Shown here piece by piece: positions 11,415 through 22,780 of a stretch of 64,000 bases of DNA. The stretch comes from Mesodorylaimus sp. YZB2_4 (taxonomy: Eukaryota; Nematoda; Enoplea; Dorylaimida; Dorylaimidae): positions 62,001 through 126,000 of the forward strand of contig JASANH010000916.1 in assembly GCA_030248295.1 (NCBI GenBank), in the 5' to 3' direction. Position numbers and translations under genes: made by a program. The stretch's first letter is position 1, and the number at the start of each line of letters is the position of its first letter. The notes below the pieces were generated by a model. It made no database searches and had not been told where the DNA came from. It worked only from the letters and a program-made list of their open reading frames with translations.

Positions 11415-11869
11415 CCAATTATCAATTCGTGTTAAGTGTGGTAGTGGTCTATTTTAGAAAGGTGTTGCAGCACGAACCACAAAGCTCAGGCGCACGAGGA
11501 GCTGCAGTTATGAACAGCGTCATTGCCATTGAGTTAGGACAGCTCTATTTTACCTCCGACGAAGCGTTTATTGAACCTTCATATCGCAAGGTGCCGCGTG
11601 TGCTTATACTGTATTCGAGAGTATCTTACGTATGGCGGTGCTGAGAATGTGGACTTTAAATACCGTACCCACCATCATTCTCACCCTAAAAAAGCTATGC
11701 TGTTTGTTTTCGAAGGAAGGCCAAAAACACGAGTAGACTCTACTTATCTGTAGCATATTGCAAATTGATACATTGTAGCCTCACAGCCAACAGTTTGCCA
11801 ATCAGCGGCTCGAAATTCTTTTTTCTCACAATCAGCATGTGTCATGTCATGCTTTATTTATAGCCAAGC
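11415..11869. other. UGT 3' flank
   Basis: No coding signal with family resemblance. Short ORFs here are not linked to splice sites. The right edge is the tail of a SINE. Confidence 0.4.
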
Positions 11870-12007
11870 ACTGTACAGCGCACTCGAGATCTAAGGAACA
11901 CATATTTGACAATTATTTTTACCCAGGCGGGAGTCGAACCCTGCCCTGAAAGTGCGCTCCTAGCATGAGAGGGCAGACCCCTTTAACCGCTCAGGCCACG
12001 ACCCAGG
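11870..12007 (-). mobile_element. tRNA-derived SINE, copy B
   Basis: On the minus strand a tRNA-like head contains box A (TGGCCTGAGCGG, near 11988-12001) and box B (GGGTTCGACTCC, near 11930-11942), with a long variable arm as in serine/leucine tRNAs. The acceptor and T stems do not pair, so it is not a working tRNA gene. The body that follows shares ctcgagtgcgc and surrounding words with the copy at 22614-22780. Confidence 0.6.
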
Positions 12008-12034
12008 TGACACAACAGATCTCCTAAAGCTTGA

Positions 12035-12770
12035 ATAAAAAGCCCCCAAACAGTCTTGTCGCACAAGCGTCACTTATGCTCTATAAAAATATGAAAGCAC
12101 AGCTTTAGTGTGGTACTGTGCAGCTCAATAACACTACTACAAACTATGCACGGAAAACAGAGAACGCCAACCACCAACAAGTGATGTCGTAACCGCACAC
12201 ATGCGAAGGCCTACTTTTCAGATGTGCCAATGAAAGAAATGCCAGCAGCTCCCATGATCTAGTATGACATTTCTTTATGCTGGTAGAATAGCATTCAATA
12301 TAACATTACACACCATATCCGTATGTGCACGGGTATGACTAGCCTTCGGAACGGATCTTGCCTGGGGCAGTTCATCTTCATCTCGTTTACAGACTCAACA
12401 TATCCCGTTGCACAAACACGGTTGAATGAACCCGAATTCATGGGGCGGGGAGAACGAGGCGATATTTCTTACTGACTACGTCACAAACGGTACATCGTTC
12501 TGAACTAAGGCCGCATTCTACCTCTTATACGGAACACTTTGCTCGTACCCGCATGAAGAAACTTGAGAGAAATATTTCGGGGGTGATCTCAACAAGAATG
12601 TTGGCGAGAATCCTGCTTTTGTACAATCATAATGCAGGCATTGCCATCACCTTGCGATTAGGCTCTTGATGAAGGAGGCATACTACTATTGTACAGACCC
12701 TCAGTGGGATATCGATAACTGCAAGCATTGTCAAATTTGAAACTGAGATTTAACTTTGCTGATTAATAAG
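12035..12770 (+). repeat. tandem duplication block, unit 1
   Basis: This block aligns by eye along most of its length with 14255-14960. It shares a ctataaaa box followed by a gaaagcacag-like word, the word tgcctggggcagttcat, a cccgaattcatg word, and gggggtgatctc near the end. It lies downstream of the intact UGT, while its partner lies downstream of the UGT relic, so both belong to one duplicated locus. I see no open reading frame preserved between the copies. Confidence 0.65.
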
Positions 12771-12825
12771 GTTTTGCCGTAGGCATTTGGGATTGACTAT
12801 AAGTTACTCTGTAGACCATGTTCAT

Positions 12826-12918
12826 GTTTCACATGCCTTTTTTATGGAATCTGGCCACATTACGAATCTGCGCACACGAGAATGAAGGGACACATTACAC
12901 ACGAAATGATTTACTGGA
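12826..12918 (-). mobile_element. SINE tail fragment, copy C
   Basis: The reverse complement contains the word string gtaaatcatttcgtgt, then aatgtgtcccttca, then ctcg..tgcgc, in the same order as the body of the SINE at 22614-22780. The tRNA-like head is absent. Confidence 0.6.
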
Positions 12919-13219
12919 TTATGATTATGTTACGTTCTCTAAACAGAAGTATAGCCTCAAATTCAAAATTTAAATTTAAATCAGAAAAAATGGGAGCTTC
13001 AGTGTTTTGAAGTTGACAATCAGAGATCTACAGTAGATAAACATGTTAAAATCCTATGTCATCAATAAATTAACTCCCTGATGTGTGTATGTGTCCAATA
13101 CCACAAAATATTTTTGATCTTTTGTAGCAGTTCGTTTTTAAATAGTCTTGCGGGATCACGTTTCGTTTGGAGAATATATTTTTCGGTCAATTATTTCTCA
13201 TACTCACGCTGTCAACCAA
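12919..13219. other. spacer, nothing recognised
   Basis: AT-rich sequence without a supported gene or repeat match elsewhere in the window. Confidence 0.35.
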
Positions 13220-13530
13220 GTCATTGTGGATGCCGCCTCGGTGGTGCAGGGGTGAAAGGTGTTTGTCACAGTTTTCCTAGCACAGCTGGAAGCTGGTCGG
13301 CCCCGAGTTCAACTCTGGCCGTCTGAGAGCTTGGTCAAGTTCTCTTTGCGCCTCGCACGCCGGCCGTCCCCCCTCCCCCCCCAATAAGAAAACTGGTAGC
13401 ACGCAAAAACTTCGCAGAACACGTGGGGTTGGTGACTCACCCTTCATCCCTCCAGGGTCCATAAACGAGGAGAGGCCTTATGGGGGTGGGAGGCTCTCGA
13501 ATCCGGGTTTCCTCACGGGGCATGGGCTGG
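13220..13530 (+). mobile_element. candidate tRNA-related SINE of a second type
   Basis: A head resembling RNA polymerase III promoters is visible: a box-A-like ggtggtgcaggggtga near 13239 and a box-B-like gagttcaactctgg near 13305-13318. A CT-rich and then GC-rich body follows. No second copy is present in the window, so the call rests on the promoter-like boxes alone. Confidence 0.35.
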
Positions 13531-13744
13531 GTATAGTTACCGAATGAGTCAACCATCGACATCGCGGGGTAGCGACTAACACGCGCTCTTGCCCAGCATG
13601 CATCCTGGGTTGACTCTAGTCGATGGCAAGCTAGGGTCGATAAACAATCACCCTAGCCAGCGGGTAAAAAAATCATTGTTGACACCTGATTGTGCCTGAC
13701 GCTTTATTACGGGTAGAATGTTTTATCGCCTATTGAGCATCCCT

Positions 13745-14215
13745 CCATCGTCTATTGGGCAAAAGTTGGGAGACGGACAAGCCCAGTCTTTTCTTAATAG
13801 TGACACGTCTATAACACATTGTCTATCCATGGTGGGCAACAAGGATTTGGCCTGCAGTGGTTTTGCGAGTTTGAATCGGCTGTAGGTAAATTCCGTCCCC
13901 CGTCAACTCGTCCCTGATATCCGCCTTTAAACATTCGTCCCTGTCAGCACAATTGTCCATATGTCGCAGCTGTGCTGCTTACGCTAGCCATGCAGTTATC
14001 ATCTACCCGGCAGTAACAAAGGTCTCGTTCTCAAGTTCCCAACTCGAGGTCTCGTCAAATTAGCGACATGAGCTGGCACAAACAGTATCTTAGCCAAAGA
14101 TGAAAATGCATGGATATCTGTAAAACCAAGGGCGGAACAACAGTAACCTTCCAGCACCTCAGAGTGAAGAAACCCGACCAGTCAATGGCTCAAAATTTGT
14201 TCCCTCAGCCTGAGG
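13745..14215 (+). pseudogene. UGT exon 1 relic with its upstream region
   Basis: The part at 13794-13860 matches the region 9062-9125 just upstream of the intact UGT (shared tagtgacacgtc, a ggcaacaa word and tgcagtg/tgcagcg). Further on, about 13985-14070 resembles the start of UGT exon 1 including the SHAV..IYP codons (gccatgcagt...atctac), but it soon meets stop codons. Exons 2 and 3 are missing. With the blocks at 12035 and 14255 this shows a tandem duplication whose second gene has decayed. Confidence 0.6.
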
Positions 14216-14254
14216 CCTGAGCGATACAGCACTATTTCTTAAAACCTACATGAA

Positions 14255-14960
14255 AACGCGAACAAACAGAGGACATGCCGCGCATTTATCACTTATGCGC
14301 TATAAAAGTATAGAAGCACAGTTTTAGTCCGAAGCAGCCTATTTAATAAGACTTCTTTAGAGTAAGCACAGTGTAACACGCAGCCCAACGTGACGAAGTA
14401 GCGCACATTCGAAGACCTATACAGTTTCAGATAGGACAATGAGAATACTGCCAGTAGCACCCATGATCCAGTAGGCTACTTGTCTATGCCGATAGCATAG
14501 TATTCAACAGAGCACTACAAACCATGTCCGTATATGTGTGAGTACTCTTTGGAACGGAATTTGCCTGGGGCAGTTCACCTCCATCTTGTTTAGAGCGAAC
14601 TTACTTGCGCGTGCATAAACGTTCGTGCTCAAACCCGAATTCATGCTCCGTGAAAAACAAGGCGGTACTTCTTACGAAACTGCGTACCAATCTTTCTGAG
14701 CTAAGGCCATACTCGTTCGACCTATTACATAACTGACATTGCTCGTATCCGTCTAATGCGTACAGTACATACATAAACTTTAAAGATATTTTGGGGGTGA
14801 TCTCTGCAAGGATGTAATTACAATAGTCACCCATTAGCTTAGTTTGTAAGGGCGCCCTCCACTTGTGTATTGATCCCATCTGCTGGGGGTATCGGAAACT
14901 GCAAGGGCTGGGAAACTCGAAACTGAGATTGAGCTTTGCTCTTAATTTAAAAGTTCTGAT
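14255..14960 (+). repeat. tandem duplication block, unit 2
   Basis: Partner of 12035-12770; see that entry for shared words. Divergence is substantial with many small indels, so the duplication is old. Confidence 0.65.
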
Positions 14961-16035
14961 AACGTAATTTCTTTGGCCACCTTTCCATTCGGGTATTCTA
15001 TCATGCCAGCAAATAGGGTCTTCCTGAGGTTGCCATTTGTGTTGCAGGGCGTAGCCAGTGAGATTACGGCGATTTGTGATTGATAAAACATATAATTAGT
15101 GAGGAATAGTTATCAGCAAATTCTCATGACTTTCAGGGTCATACCTCCTATATAACCTGCTTTCTTTGAGAATAGATGGAGAATTAGGGAGGTGAGGTGG
15201 GTGGGCGATATACCCATAAATAGTAGTCATAGCTGATCTTGAATTTTTCAAAGAGCACTAAAAGTTTAGTCGTCCAGGGTTCAGTTTTAGCTTCTATATT
15301 CAGTTTATATGAATGCTAATGATATAATCGACTGTATTTCTGGCCAGCACTTCCACCTTTCACAATTTTCGCCCTACTACCGTTCTTTTCTGTGAGACTA
15401 ACTGACGATGAGCCTAATCACGCACACTCCATGAATGGGGCCTGTCGGCTTCACAAAGTTGCTAAGATGTGTGTGAATAATTGATTAAGAGCATGTCTAT
15501 AAATAACAACCCTCTATTAAATCTCTTCTTGATCACCGCTCGGCATGTTTTCGCGTGCACACGCGTAGGACGTTGATTTGTCTCGCGACGAAGGGTGCCG
15601 GTAATTGAATGGATTGGCAGCACGTCACTCGGGGAACACACAAAGCATTTCGTGCTCACAAACTAGAATGTCCACAAAGCCCTACCCTCATTGAGTAGAA
15701 GATTAGTAGTTGACGTCTTGCTCGAAATTACATTTGGTGCAACCAGAGTGATCTATTCCCTCCCCATCCACCCAGTTGTGTACGCGCGCTTGTTTCCCTC
15801 CACCGATGTCCATGTCAAGTTAAGGGGTAGACAGGATCAGAGGCAACATCCCCAAACACCCACGGATAGCTGTCGGACTAGAATCGAACGACGTCATCCG
15901 GGAGATATACCCTGTGGCTTCACCACACTTGCCCCCGCTCACCATACCAACCTGCATATAAGCCGAGGACATTTGCAGCAGGGGGCAGCTTCGATCCGAC
16001 CGACTCCGATCCTGCTCCTTAGAGGTGATGCAGAC
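14961..16035. other. intergenic, 5' flank of a small secreted-protein gene
   Basis: No other gene is supported. A TATA-like box lies at 15957-15962. Confidence 0.4.
15957..15962 (+). promoter_or_regulatory. TATA-like box
   Basis: TATAAG in the context gcatataagc, about 75-80 bases upstream of the proposed ATG at 16036. That is a typical spacing for a short leader. Confidence 0.45.
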
Positions 16036-16678
16036 ATGGGCCAACGTCGAGTGAGGTAAGAGGCTTTTCTGACTGTGCTGAGGTTATTTCACCCACGAAG
16101 CGAGTCCCAGGCTGATCGTGATGGCATATACATAACAGCTCAAACTACTGCTGACTGTACTTGCGGCACTTGAAGCTTGATCATTTCATTCTAGATGCTC
16201 AGAGAAGAGTGGGAAAAGGGGCTGACAAACACTTAACTTTCAACCTCATCATTTCTCTCACTTTCTCGTCCCAGTTCTTTTCATCTGTGCTCATTTCAGA
16301 TGCCCGTTTATTGCCTTTTTCTTCGTCCTAAGCCTTTTCTTGGCAAGCGCATCAGCCGATATTTGGTCGCCATTTCTTATGGAGTCACTTCAACCAAAAA
16401 ATCGAGCTCAACAAACCCCGCATGGACCCGAAATATACAAATCGTACATGGAAAAGTTTCTCGAAGACTTAAGGCGGAAAACTGTCAAACCTGAAATCGT
16501 AGTCATCGAATCCGTGGACAGAACAGATACGGGGGATGAGGAAAGGTCACAGTCGACGATACCCGATGAGCATACTCGTCGACGTATGGCGAACATTTTC
16601 GGACGTACAATGTTTTTGTTGAATGGAAATCGAGGATCGATGAAATATCGATTACCTCAATCCTGGACAAAGTCTTGA
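16036..16678 (+). CDS. small secreted protein, possible peptide precursor
   Basis: Exon 1 (16036-16055, MGQRRVR...) joins exon 2 (16300-16678) through a gtaaga/tttcag intron with matching phase (2+1), giving 132 residues. Directly after the junction comes a strong signal sequence (FIAFFFVLSLFLASASA) with a clean cleavage site. The ORF beginning at 16340 is only its truncated downstream part. The mature chain has basic sites, RRK and TRRR, and after the latter the sequence MANIFGR, which could yield an amidated peptide if cleaved at the arginines. That processing is inference. There is no cysteine framework and no family I recognise. A TATA-like box stands at the right distance upstream. Confidence 0.55.
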
Positions 16679-18480
16679 TTCGATCAAGGGTTATGGAATG
16701 GGGCTGAAATGCCATTAGTTTCTATGATAATCAAGTTTATGGAAATGTGTAAGCGATAGACCAAGTTTAAAAACAAGCGTGAAAAATAAATATGAAATGT
16801 ATCTAATAGTTAAGGAAACGTCAAATCGCCGTGTCACCGGTTACAGACCTGTCCAGGCCTAAATATGCCAGAACTTCTCATTAAAAAGGCACATCATTGA
16901 AGATTGCGCCTTTATCTATTATTTCCGGGGACTTCTCCTAATTGAATGGCAGAGCCTAACTATAAGGCACGGCGTTGGCCTGGAAAAGGACAAGAGCGAA
17001 GCACTTACAGGAAGTGGGAGCAAAGAAAATAACAGCCTGAAGCTACCTTGATTATAAAGGAGGCGAAGCACAAATTAGCGTTATTTTGATGATTGACATG
17101 AGAAAAGGTAGAAAACCCAAAATGACTTTATTAGAAGCAAGGATCTTTTTATGCTTTTCGACCCAAACTCCAAGCTATTGTTCAATGTGCGAGTCACTTG
17201 AGCGATGCTGTTGCCTAAAAATCGCTTATTTCAATACCGGTACTGCTATAGGCCGCACTAATGCATGCGAACAGCCCAAAAATAGCGAAAAGCAAACGAT
17301 AAAAGCAATTGACGTACACTCGAGCCATTCAAAGGACCATTCTTGTCACTGCTTCGTCTCGCAGCGATATATTTATCACCGAAGCAGATATTTAGACATC
17401 ATGCTCACTCTAGCATCTGCGAGAAGAAAAGCAAGATGATGATTGACACGGCAGAACGACCTGTCAGATCGTTGGATGGTCGAGCCACCCAAGGGGCACA
17501 GAACGGTCATGTCATTTCGTCATTATCTACAAAGTTTATAAATAGCCCGGTGAACGTGTGCGGGTGACAACAGGAGATCAGTGCGATAACAACGTCCGTG
17601 ACCATTTACGAGTACATTCGTGCTGATGTCTCTCTGCGGTGTGCGTGCCAAGTGGCAGGTATTTCACATTATATGTACGCTACAGCCACGTGATAAGTCA
17701 TGTAGCAAGTTATCCAAATGTATAGGACGAAACAATAATTAGGGTGGATGAATTTTTCTGCACCTATCAGCGCGCTGGTTCAGGGAGCTCCTCTTCAGGT
17801 AACTTCAGGTTCTCTTTCTCCTAAGTCGGGTCAGCCACCAGACTGACAATAAGACCGAGGACGAGATCGACATTGAGTGGCTTGGTCTGCAGGCATCGGT
17901 TGTTGAGGACTGATTTAGGGTTCATGGTGTCTGTGAGCATTTAGGGCTTAGGTCCATTAGAACCCCATTTATGGCTGACACGTGCGGCCGCTCTCTGAAA
18001 TGCGAGTCAATACGACCCTTGTGATGCGCTGGCAATAACCTCAACACGAGGTGTCGTTTTTGGCTTGAGCCCTCTCTGACCAGCACTAGTTTGTTCAATG
18101 ATGAAATGCATGCGCAGAAACTAAGCTGTAAGCAGATGTAGTGTATCAGTCCATCCAGTATATTGTATGATGGAGATGTGTAGATCTCGTGCAGACCACC
18201 AGCAGTCGCTGTAACTCTATTGTACAGAAAACTAGCGCCAAGGAGGATTCCAGAGTGTGTCAGGCGATGTGCATGCCTCCCTTTCCCATGGGTCCTAGTG
18301 GTAGGCGTAACAGATACGACTTTCGGAGTTGGAGAATAAGATGAATCCAGCTGGCGATTTTTGACCAAACACCGATATTTGTCAAAGTCAGTGACAGTGC
18401 GCCCTTAGCAGATGAGCGATGAGAATAGCAACAACACACAAGTTTTTGACTTATAGTGCTTATTTAAGGATTCCATGTCA
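16679..18480. other. intergenic, no gene supported
   Basis: Several ORFs of 60-150 codons occur on both strands (the longest at 17922-18368, minus), but none shows domain motifs, compositional structure or convincing splice partners. Confidence 0.4.
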
Positions 18481-18569
18481 AAATATCGCAGTAAAAAGGT
18501 CGCACGACAAAAGGTCGCAACAAAAAGATCGCAAGGGCATAAAGATCGCACGACAAAAGATCCAACAAA
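18481..18569 (+). repeat. short tandem array, ~15-bp unit
   Basis: Six degenerate units of the form aaaaggtcgcacgac begin at about 18481, 18494, 18509, 18523, 18541 and 18555. Such arrays are common at the ends of large DNA transposons. The right side runs straight into the homopolymer tract, so the array may be truncated. Confidence 0.6.
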
Positions 18570-18596
18570 AAAACCCACGAGAAAAGGGGCCTTTAA

Positions 18597-19956
18597 AGCA
18601 AAAAAAACCAAAAAAAGTGCCTCTTTTTTTTCCCCCCTTATTTTCTTCTTTTTTTTCTTTTTCTTTTTTTTTTTTTTTTTTCTTTTCTTTTTTTTTTCTC
18701 CTTTTTTTTAAAGGGAGAGGGAAATTTTTTTTTGGGGCTTTTTTTGGAGGGGGAGGGAGGGGGAAAAATCATTGAGTTTTTTTAAAAACGGGGGGACCGC
18801 CCTCCCGAATCAAACAGACGGAGGGGGGGGGGGGGCGGCAATCCCCCCCCCCCCCGTTGTTAATGACAAAGCCCTGGCCCGAGCCCCCATTTTTTTTTCT
18901 GTCCGCCGGTTTTTCCTTCTGTCCCCCCCCCCCCTTTTATGTATCACTTAGAGAGCACCCGGAGGGCCCCGGGGGTTCCTTCCTCCCTCTCCTGATTTTT
19001 CCTCCCCTCTTAATTACCCAACGGGCCCCTTTTTTTTTTTTCGCGCGGGGGCTCCAATTTTTTTTTTTTTTTTTTACGATTTGCTTTCTATCCTCCCCCC
19101 CCCTTTCGTATGTCTTTTTACCCCACCCCTTTTCCTCTTTTATACCTTTCTTCTTCTTTCACAATGTCATTCCCTCTCTCTTCTCTCTCTTCCCCAACCA
19201 ACCCGTTTTACCCTTTTTTTCCCCGTTAGGGGGTACATTCAATCCCTTTCCCTTTTTTCTTTTTCGCTCGCGGGTTCTTCCTTTTCTTTTTTCTCTGGCG
19301 GGAGGGGGTTTTTTTTTTTTTTTTTTCCCCTTTTTTCGCCTCATCCCTTCCTCCCCTACCTTCTTTAGATTCCTTTTTTTATTAATATCTCCCCCCTTCT
19401 TTTTTCTTTCTCTCCTTCCTGGTTTTTTTTTTTTTTTTTCCTTTTTTTTCGCACGCCACCCCCTTTTTTTTTTTTTTCGTGCGCGCCACCCCACACGATA
19501 ATATGCCCTCCCTTCTTCCACTCCTTTCTTCTTTTTTTTTTTATTTAATTGAATACAAACTATATTATGGGGGGGGGTGTGTTTTTTTTTTTTTTCCCTT
19601 TTCCCCCCCCTCTCTTTTTTTTTTAATTTTTTCTTCTTTTAAAAAAAAAGAAAGAATAATAAAACCAAGATCAACAGTATTCGCCCCCACCCCCCCCCCA
19701 CGACGGACGAATATCGGGTTCGCGAAAAAAAAGAAAAAAATTATTATTAATTATAATAACAGAAATATTATTTTTTTTTTGCTCTTTTCTACTAATTACA
19801 ACTTATATTATATTTTTTTCTACACTTTTTTTTTTTTATGTTTTATGATTTTGATATATATGTAAAATTAATAATTTTTTTTTTTTTCTACTTTTATATT
19901 ATAAAAATAATTATAAATTTTTTTTTATCAATATTTAATTAATTTTTTAATTTATT

Positions 19957-19990
<34 letters not shown>

Positions 19991-19993
19991 CTT

Positions 19994-20029
<36 letters not shown>

Positions 20030-20046
20030 CTTTTTCTCTTTTTTTT
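18597..20046 (+). repeat. 1.4-kb homopolymer-rich polypyrimidine tract
   Basis: The plus strand is almost entirely runs of T and C with short G-rich interludes (18718-18850) and a few A-runs (19640-19760). It ends in about 100 bases of nearly pure T (19960-20050). Long open frames inside it (for example 18857-19501) encode only F, P, S and L strings and are not genes. It may be a true low-complexity tract or a stretch of poor consensus. Confidence 0.75.
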
Positions 20047-20522
20047 TTTATTTAAGTGTCGCAGGCACGTTCCTTCAATTTCTTCCACCCTATCGTCAAA
20101 ACTCTGACATTCTAGCATAAAAAGTTGAAGTTCATAACTGTTAGTGTCAAAGTTCACAACTGAAAACCAGATCAGGCTGGTGGCTGGTGGTGTTGAGCTT
20201 ATAATTAAGAGTTTATCTCGCATCAAAGATAGCAGAAAAGGTAAAATTTTACTGCAAATGTGCCCTAAATTAAGGAGCTACAGATGAAAAAAGCTGTTGA
20301 ATATGGAGCGGATCGATTTGAAACAGCAGAAGAAACTTTATTTATTCGTGTTTTGCTTAAGAGCAACATCGAATTTCCGAGGATGTTCTAAATATTAGGG
20401 AAATGGCAGGAAATAAAAATAAACATCTAAATCTCATGAAATCATCTTGGCTACTTTTATGGTTTAATTTTGTTTCCAATTTGCCTTGTTTGCGATGTTG
20501 AAATCCCAACGTTGACGTTGTT

Positions 20523-21994
20523 TTATGCTTTGGCCTTAGCCTTGGTCTTATTGTTAGCTGAACGTCTCGGACAAGGACAGTAGGCAGCGTCCTTGCCAGG
20601 AATGCCGGGTTCGCCCTTTGGTCCTGGGTTGCCCTTGGCACCGGCGTCTCCTGGAAAGGCAAGTAAGGGCCAACTTAGACAGCAATAAATAGCTTCAAGA
20701 AAGACTTACCATTCTTTCCAGGTGGGCCTGGTGGTCCACCTGGTCCAGGTCCGCCAGGCTTGCCTGCTGGACCGGCTTCTCCAGGTGATCCAGGTGGACC
20801 ACTAAAAGTATAGAGTATATAGTATGCAGAGTCATTAGGGTATCGAACACAAGTTCACTTACGGTTGTCCAGGTGGTCCCTGTGGGCCTGGCGGGCCAGG
20901 GGTGATGCCTTCCACGTCGCGACCATTGTCGCCTTTTGGTCCTGGCACACCTGGCTTGCCAGGTTCGCCAGCTGGACCGGCATCGCCGGCTGGGCCTGGT
21001 CGACCGTCGTTTCCTGGTCTGCCGGCTTGACCAGGCAAGCCTTTCGGGCCTCCTGGCCCCGGAGGACCAGGTGGCCCGGCTGGACCCCGAGGACCTGGTG
21101 GACAAACGCGGCAACCACTTGGCGGAGTGAACACAAGCCATGGCGGGCTGCAAAAGAAGATCAGATTAGGTTTCAGTTTCTGGCTTTGGCAATCATTAGC
21201 TTACGTAATTCCAGCTGGCCCGGGCGAGCCTTTCACGCCATCGTGACCGGGTTCGCTAGAAAAGCGGTTCGTCAAGCTGCGATTCCGCGGGCGCATTTGA
21301 CAAGCTTACCCGTCATCTCCAGGCAGACCAGGCAGGCCTGGTGGTCCTGGTGGACATACATTTTGTTCGTTGCAGTCTATACAAACAAGTAGCGTGAGGC
21401 CGCGCCTGGAGGATATATAAATCTGCCCTAGACTTACTGCATTGGCCAGTTTGACGTTTCTCCCTGCCAGCTCCCACTGGCAAGTCCGATCTCATTACCA
21501 AGATCTCTTTCCACGCGTCTTCTGACACCACCTGCACAAAGAAAGATTGCAAGGGCTTCTAAGGGCTTCTAATATTGAGATTTAGCAAACCTCACCTTGA
21601 AATTCTCCATGCCATGATGCAAATCCAATTTAACAACGTTCATCTTCTGCCACAAATATGGAATATAGACTAGTGTGGCCAGGAGGGAGAAAAGACTGAA
21701 TGAAATGGCCACAGAGGCCGCGATTTTGGTCGTTACCTGCAGATGTCAAACTTTTTGAACACCTTGCCACTATACTTCCTGTATCAGGTACAGCTAAGTA
21801 ACCTACAGAAGCCCCAGGAGGCTAAATCACTTTTCCTCCTGACTCGTAAGTCTTATGCCCTCATCTACCCTAGCTCCTAGTGTCTATCGCACAGTACAGT
21901 TATGGCGGCGATCCCGCTATGTCTCATCATTTGATCCTTCTGCTCGTAGCAAGGCCCTGAAACGCTGCAGTCAAACTGACATCTCACTTACCAT
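20523..21994 (-). CDS. nematode cuticle collagen
   Basis: Eight coding exons (5' to 3': 21992-21994, 21596-21736, 21438-21531, 21310-21376, 21205-21255, 20863-21147, 20710-20801, 20523-20650) have agreeing phases and give 286 residues. The N-terminal cuticle domain forms a signal-anchor helix ([23 protein letters not shown]) followed by LWQKMN. REKR near residue 75 is the expected subtilisin-type processing site. Then come [16 protein letters not shown], interrupted Gly-X-Y blocks, a second cysteine pair (GCRVCPPG), and the ending [10 protein letters not shown] plus a lysine-rich tail. The product is a secreted structural collagen that trimerises and is cross-linked in the cuticle. The start codon would be the last three bases of exon 1, directly before a gtaagt donor. 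A TATA box 81 bases upstream supports it. Proline codons are CCA-rich, as in other worm collagens. Confidence 0.92.
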
Positions 21995-22074
21995 TCCTGC
22001 AATCGATATCTTCACTTGACACTGCCCTATTGTAACTAAACCCACTTTGGTCGTTCTCCCAGCCTGACCCGCCC

Positions 22075-22082
22075 CTTTTATA
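22075..22082 (-). promoter_or_regulatory. TATA box of the collagen gene
   Basis: TATAAAAG on the minus strand, 81 bases upstream of the proposed ATG. Transcription would start near 22050 and leave a leader of about 55 bases. Confidence 0.7.
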
Positions 22083-22613
22083 GTCCGTCCTGTCCGCAAA
22101 ACATGTTCTCTGTTCTACTTGTGACAACACACATCACATTCTTTCGTCCGAACTGTGCCCGTGGGTAAAATCCGTGCATGGCCACGTCCATATTCGGCCA
22201 AGGCGGACACAGGAGTAAGACACAGCACATTAACTTTAGTCATTCGACTCCCACTGACAATGGCATCCTGTTATACTTCATGCACTTTTACACCCTCATT
22301 TAGACTATGGCATTGTTTTATACACGAATGGCGCCGCCACCTGCTTCCGTCATTATAAACGACAATTACGGCATTTGGAGCGCGTCATATTTGGCCATAT
22401 TTGATAAGACTGGAATCAGAAAATTGAATTCGGCAAGTAGACTGCACGAGCATCGAAGTGAATCACGTGACGGTGGTGGTCTCAATAGCGAATGTCTCGA
22501 GTCTACATAAAAGTCCTGCTGATTTAAAATATTGTTTATCCATCCCTAGGAAGTCACCGCTGCAGATTCTTATTGTAGATGGCATGCAGAGATCAACCCC
22601 TGTTCTCATTCTA
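22083..22613. other. collagen upstream region
   Basis: No gene is supported. It is presumably promoter sequence of the collagen. Confidence 0.4.
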
Positions 22614-22780
22614 CTGTAGCATAGTGGCCTAGTGGCCGGGTGGGCTGGGCGTCTTCCTCTCACGCCAAGTGCGCAGTTACGGGCGAGTGTTCGACTCGCG
22701 GGCTGGTAAATCATTTCGTGTAAAATGTGTCCCTTCACTCTCGAGTGCGCATAAGCGTTTGGTGATGTGGTAAAACATAA
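22614..22780 (+). mobile_element. tRNA-derived SINE, copy A
   Basis: Box A (TAGTGGCCTAGTGG, 22622-22635) and box B (GTGTTCGACTCG, 22687-22698) stand at tRNA-like distance. The body (aatgtgtcccttcactctcg, agtgcgcataagc, gtttggtgatgtgg) is shared with copies at 11870-12007, 12826-12918 and, more weakly, 50480-50705. The tRNA stems do not pair fully. Confidence 0.7.

Noticed and set aside
11925-12007. A tRNA-Ser/Leu gene on the minus strand
   Set aside because: Boxes A and B are good, but acceptor, anticodon and T stems do not pair and the sequence continues into a SINE body shared with other copies.
17922-18368. 148-codon minus frame
   Set aside because: No conserved motif and no upstream or downstream exon; could be chance or a very old retroelement fragment.
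18857-19501. Open frame of 214 codons
   Set aside because: It encodes only F/P/S/L runs produced by T/C homopolymers.
20865-21392. Plus-strand frame of 175 codons
   Set aside because: Antisense shadow of the collagen Gly-X-Y repeats (W/A-rich translation).
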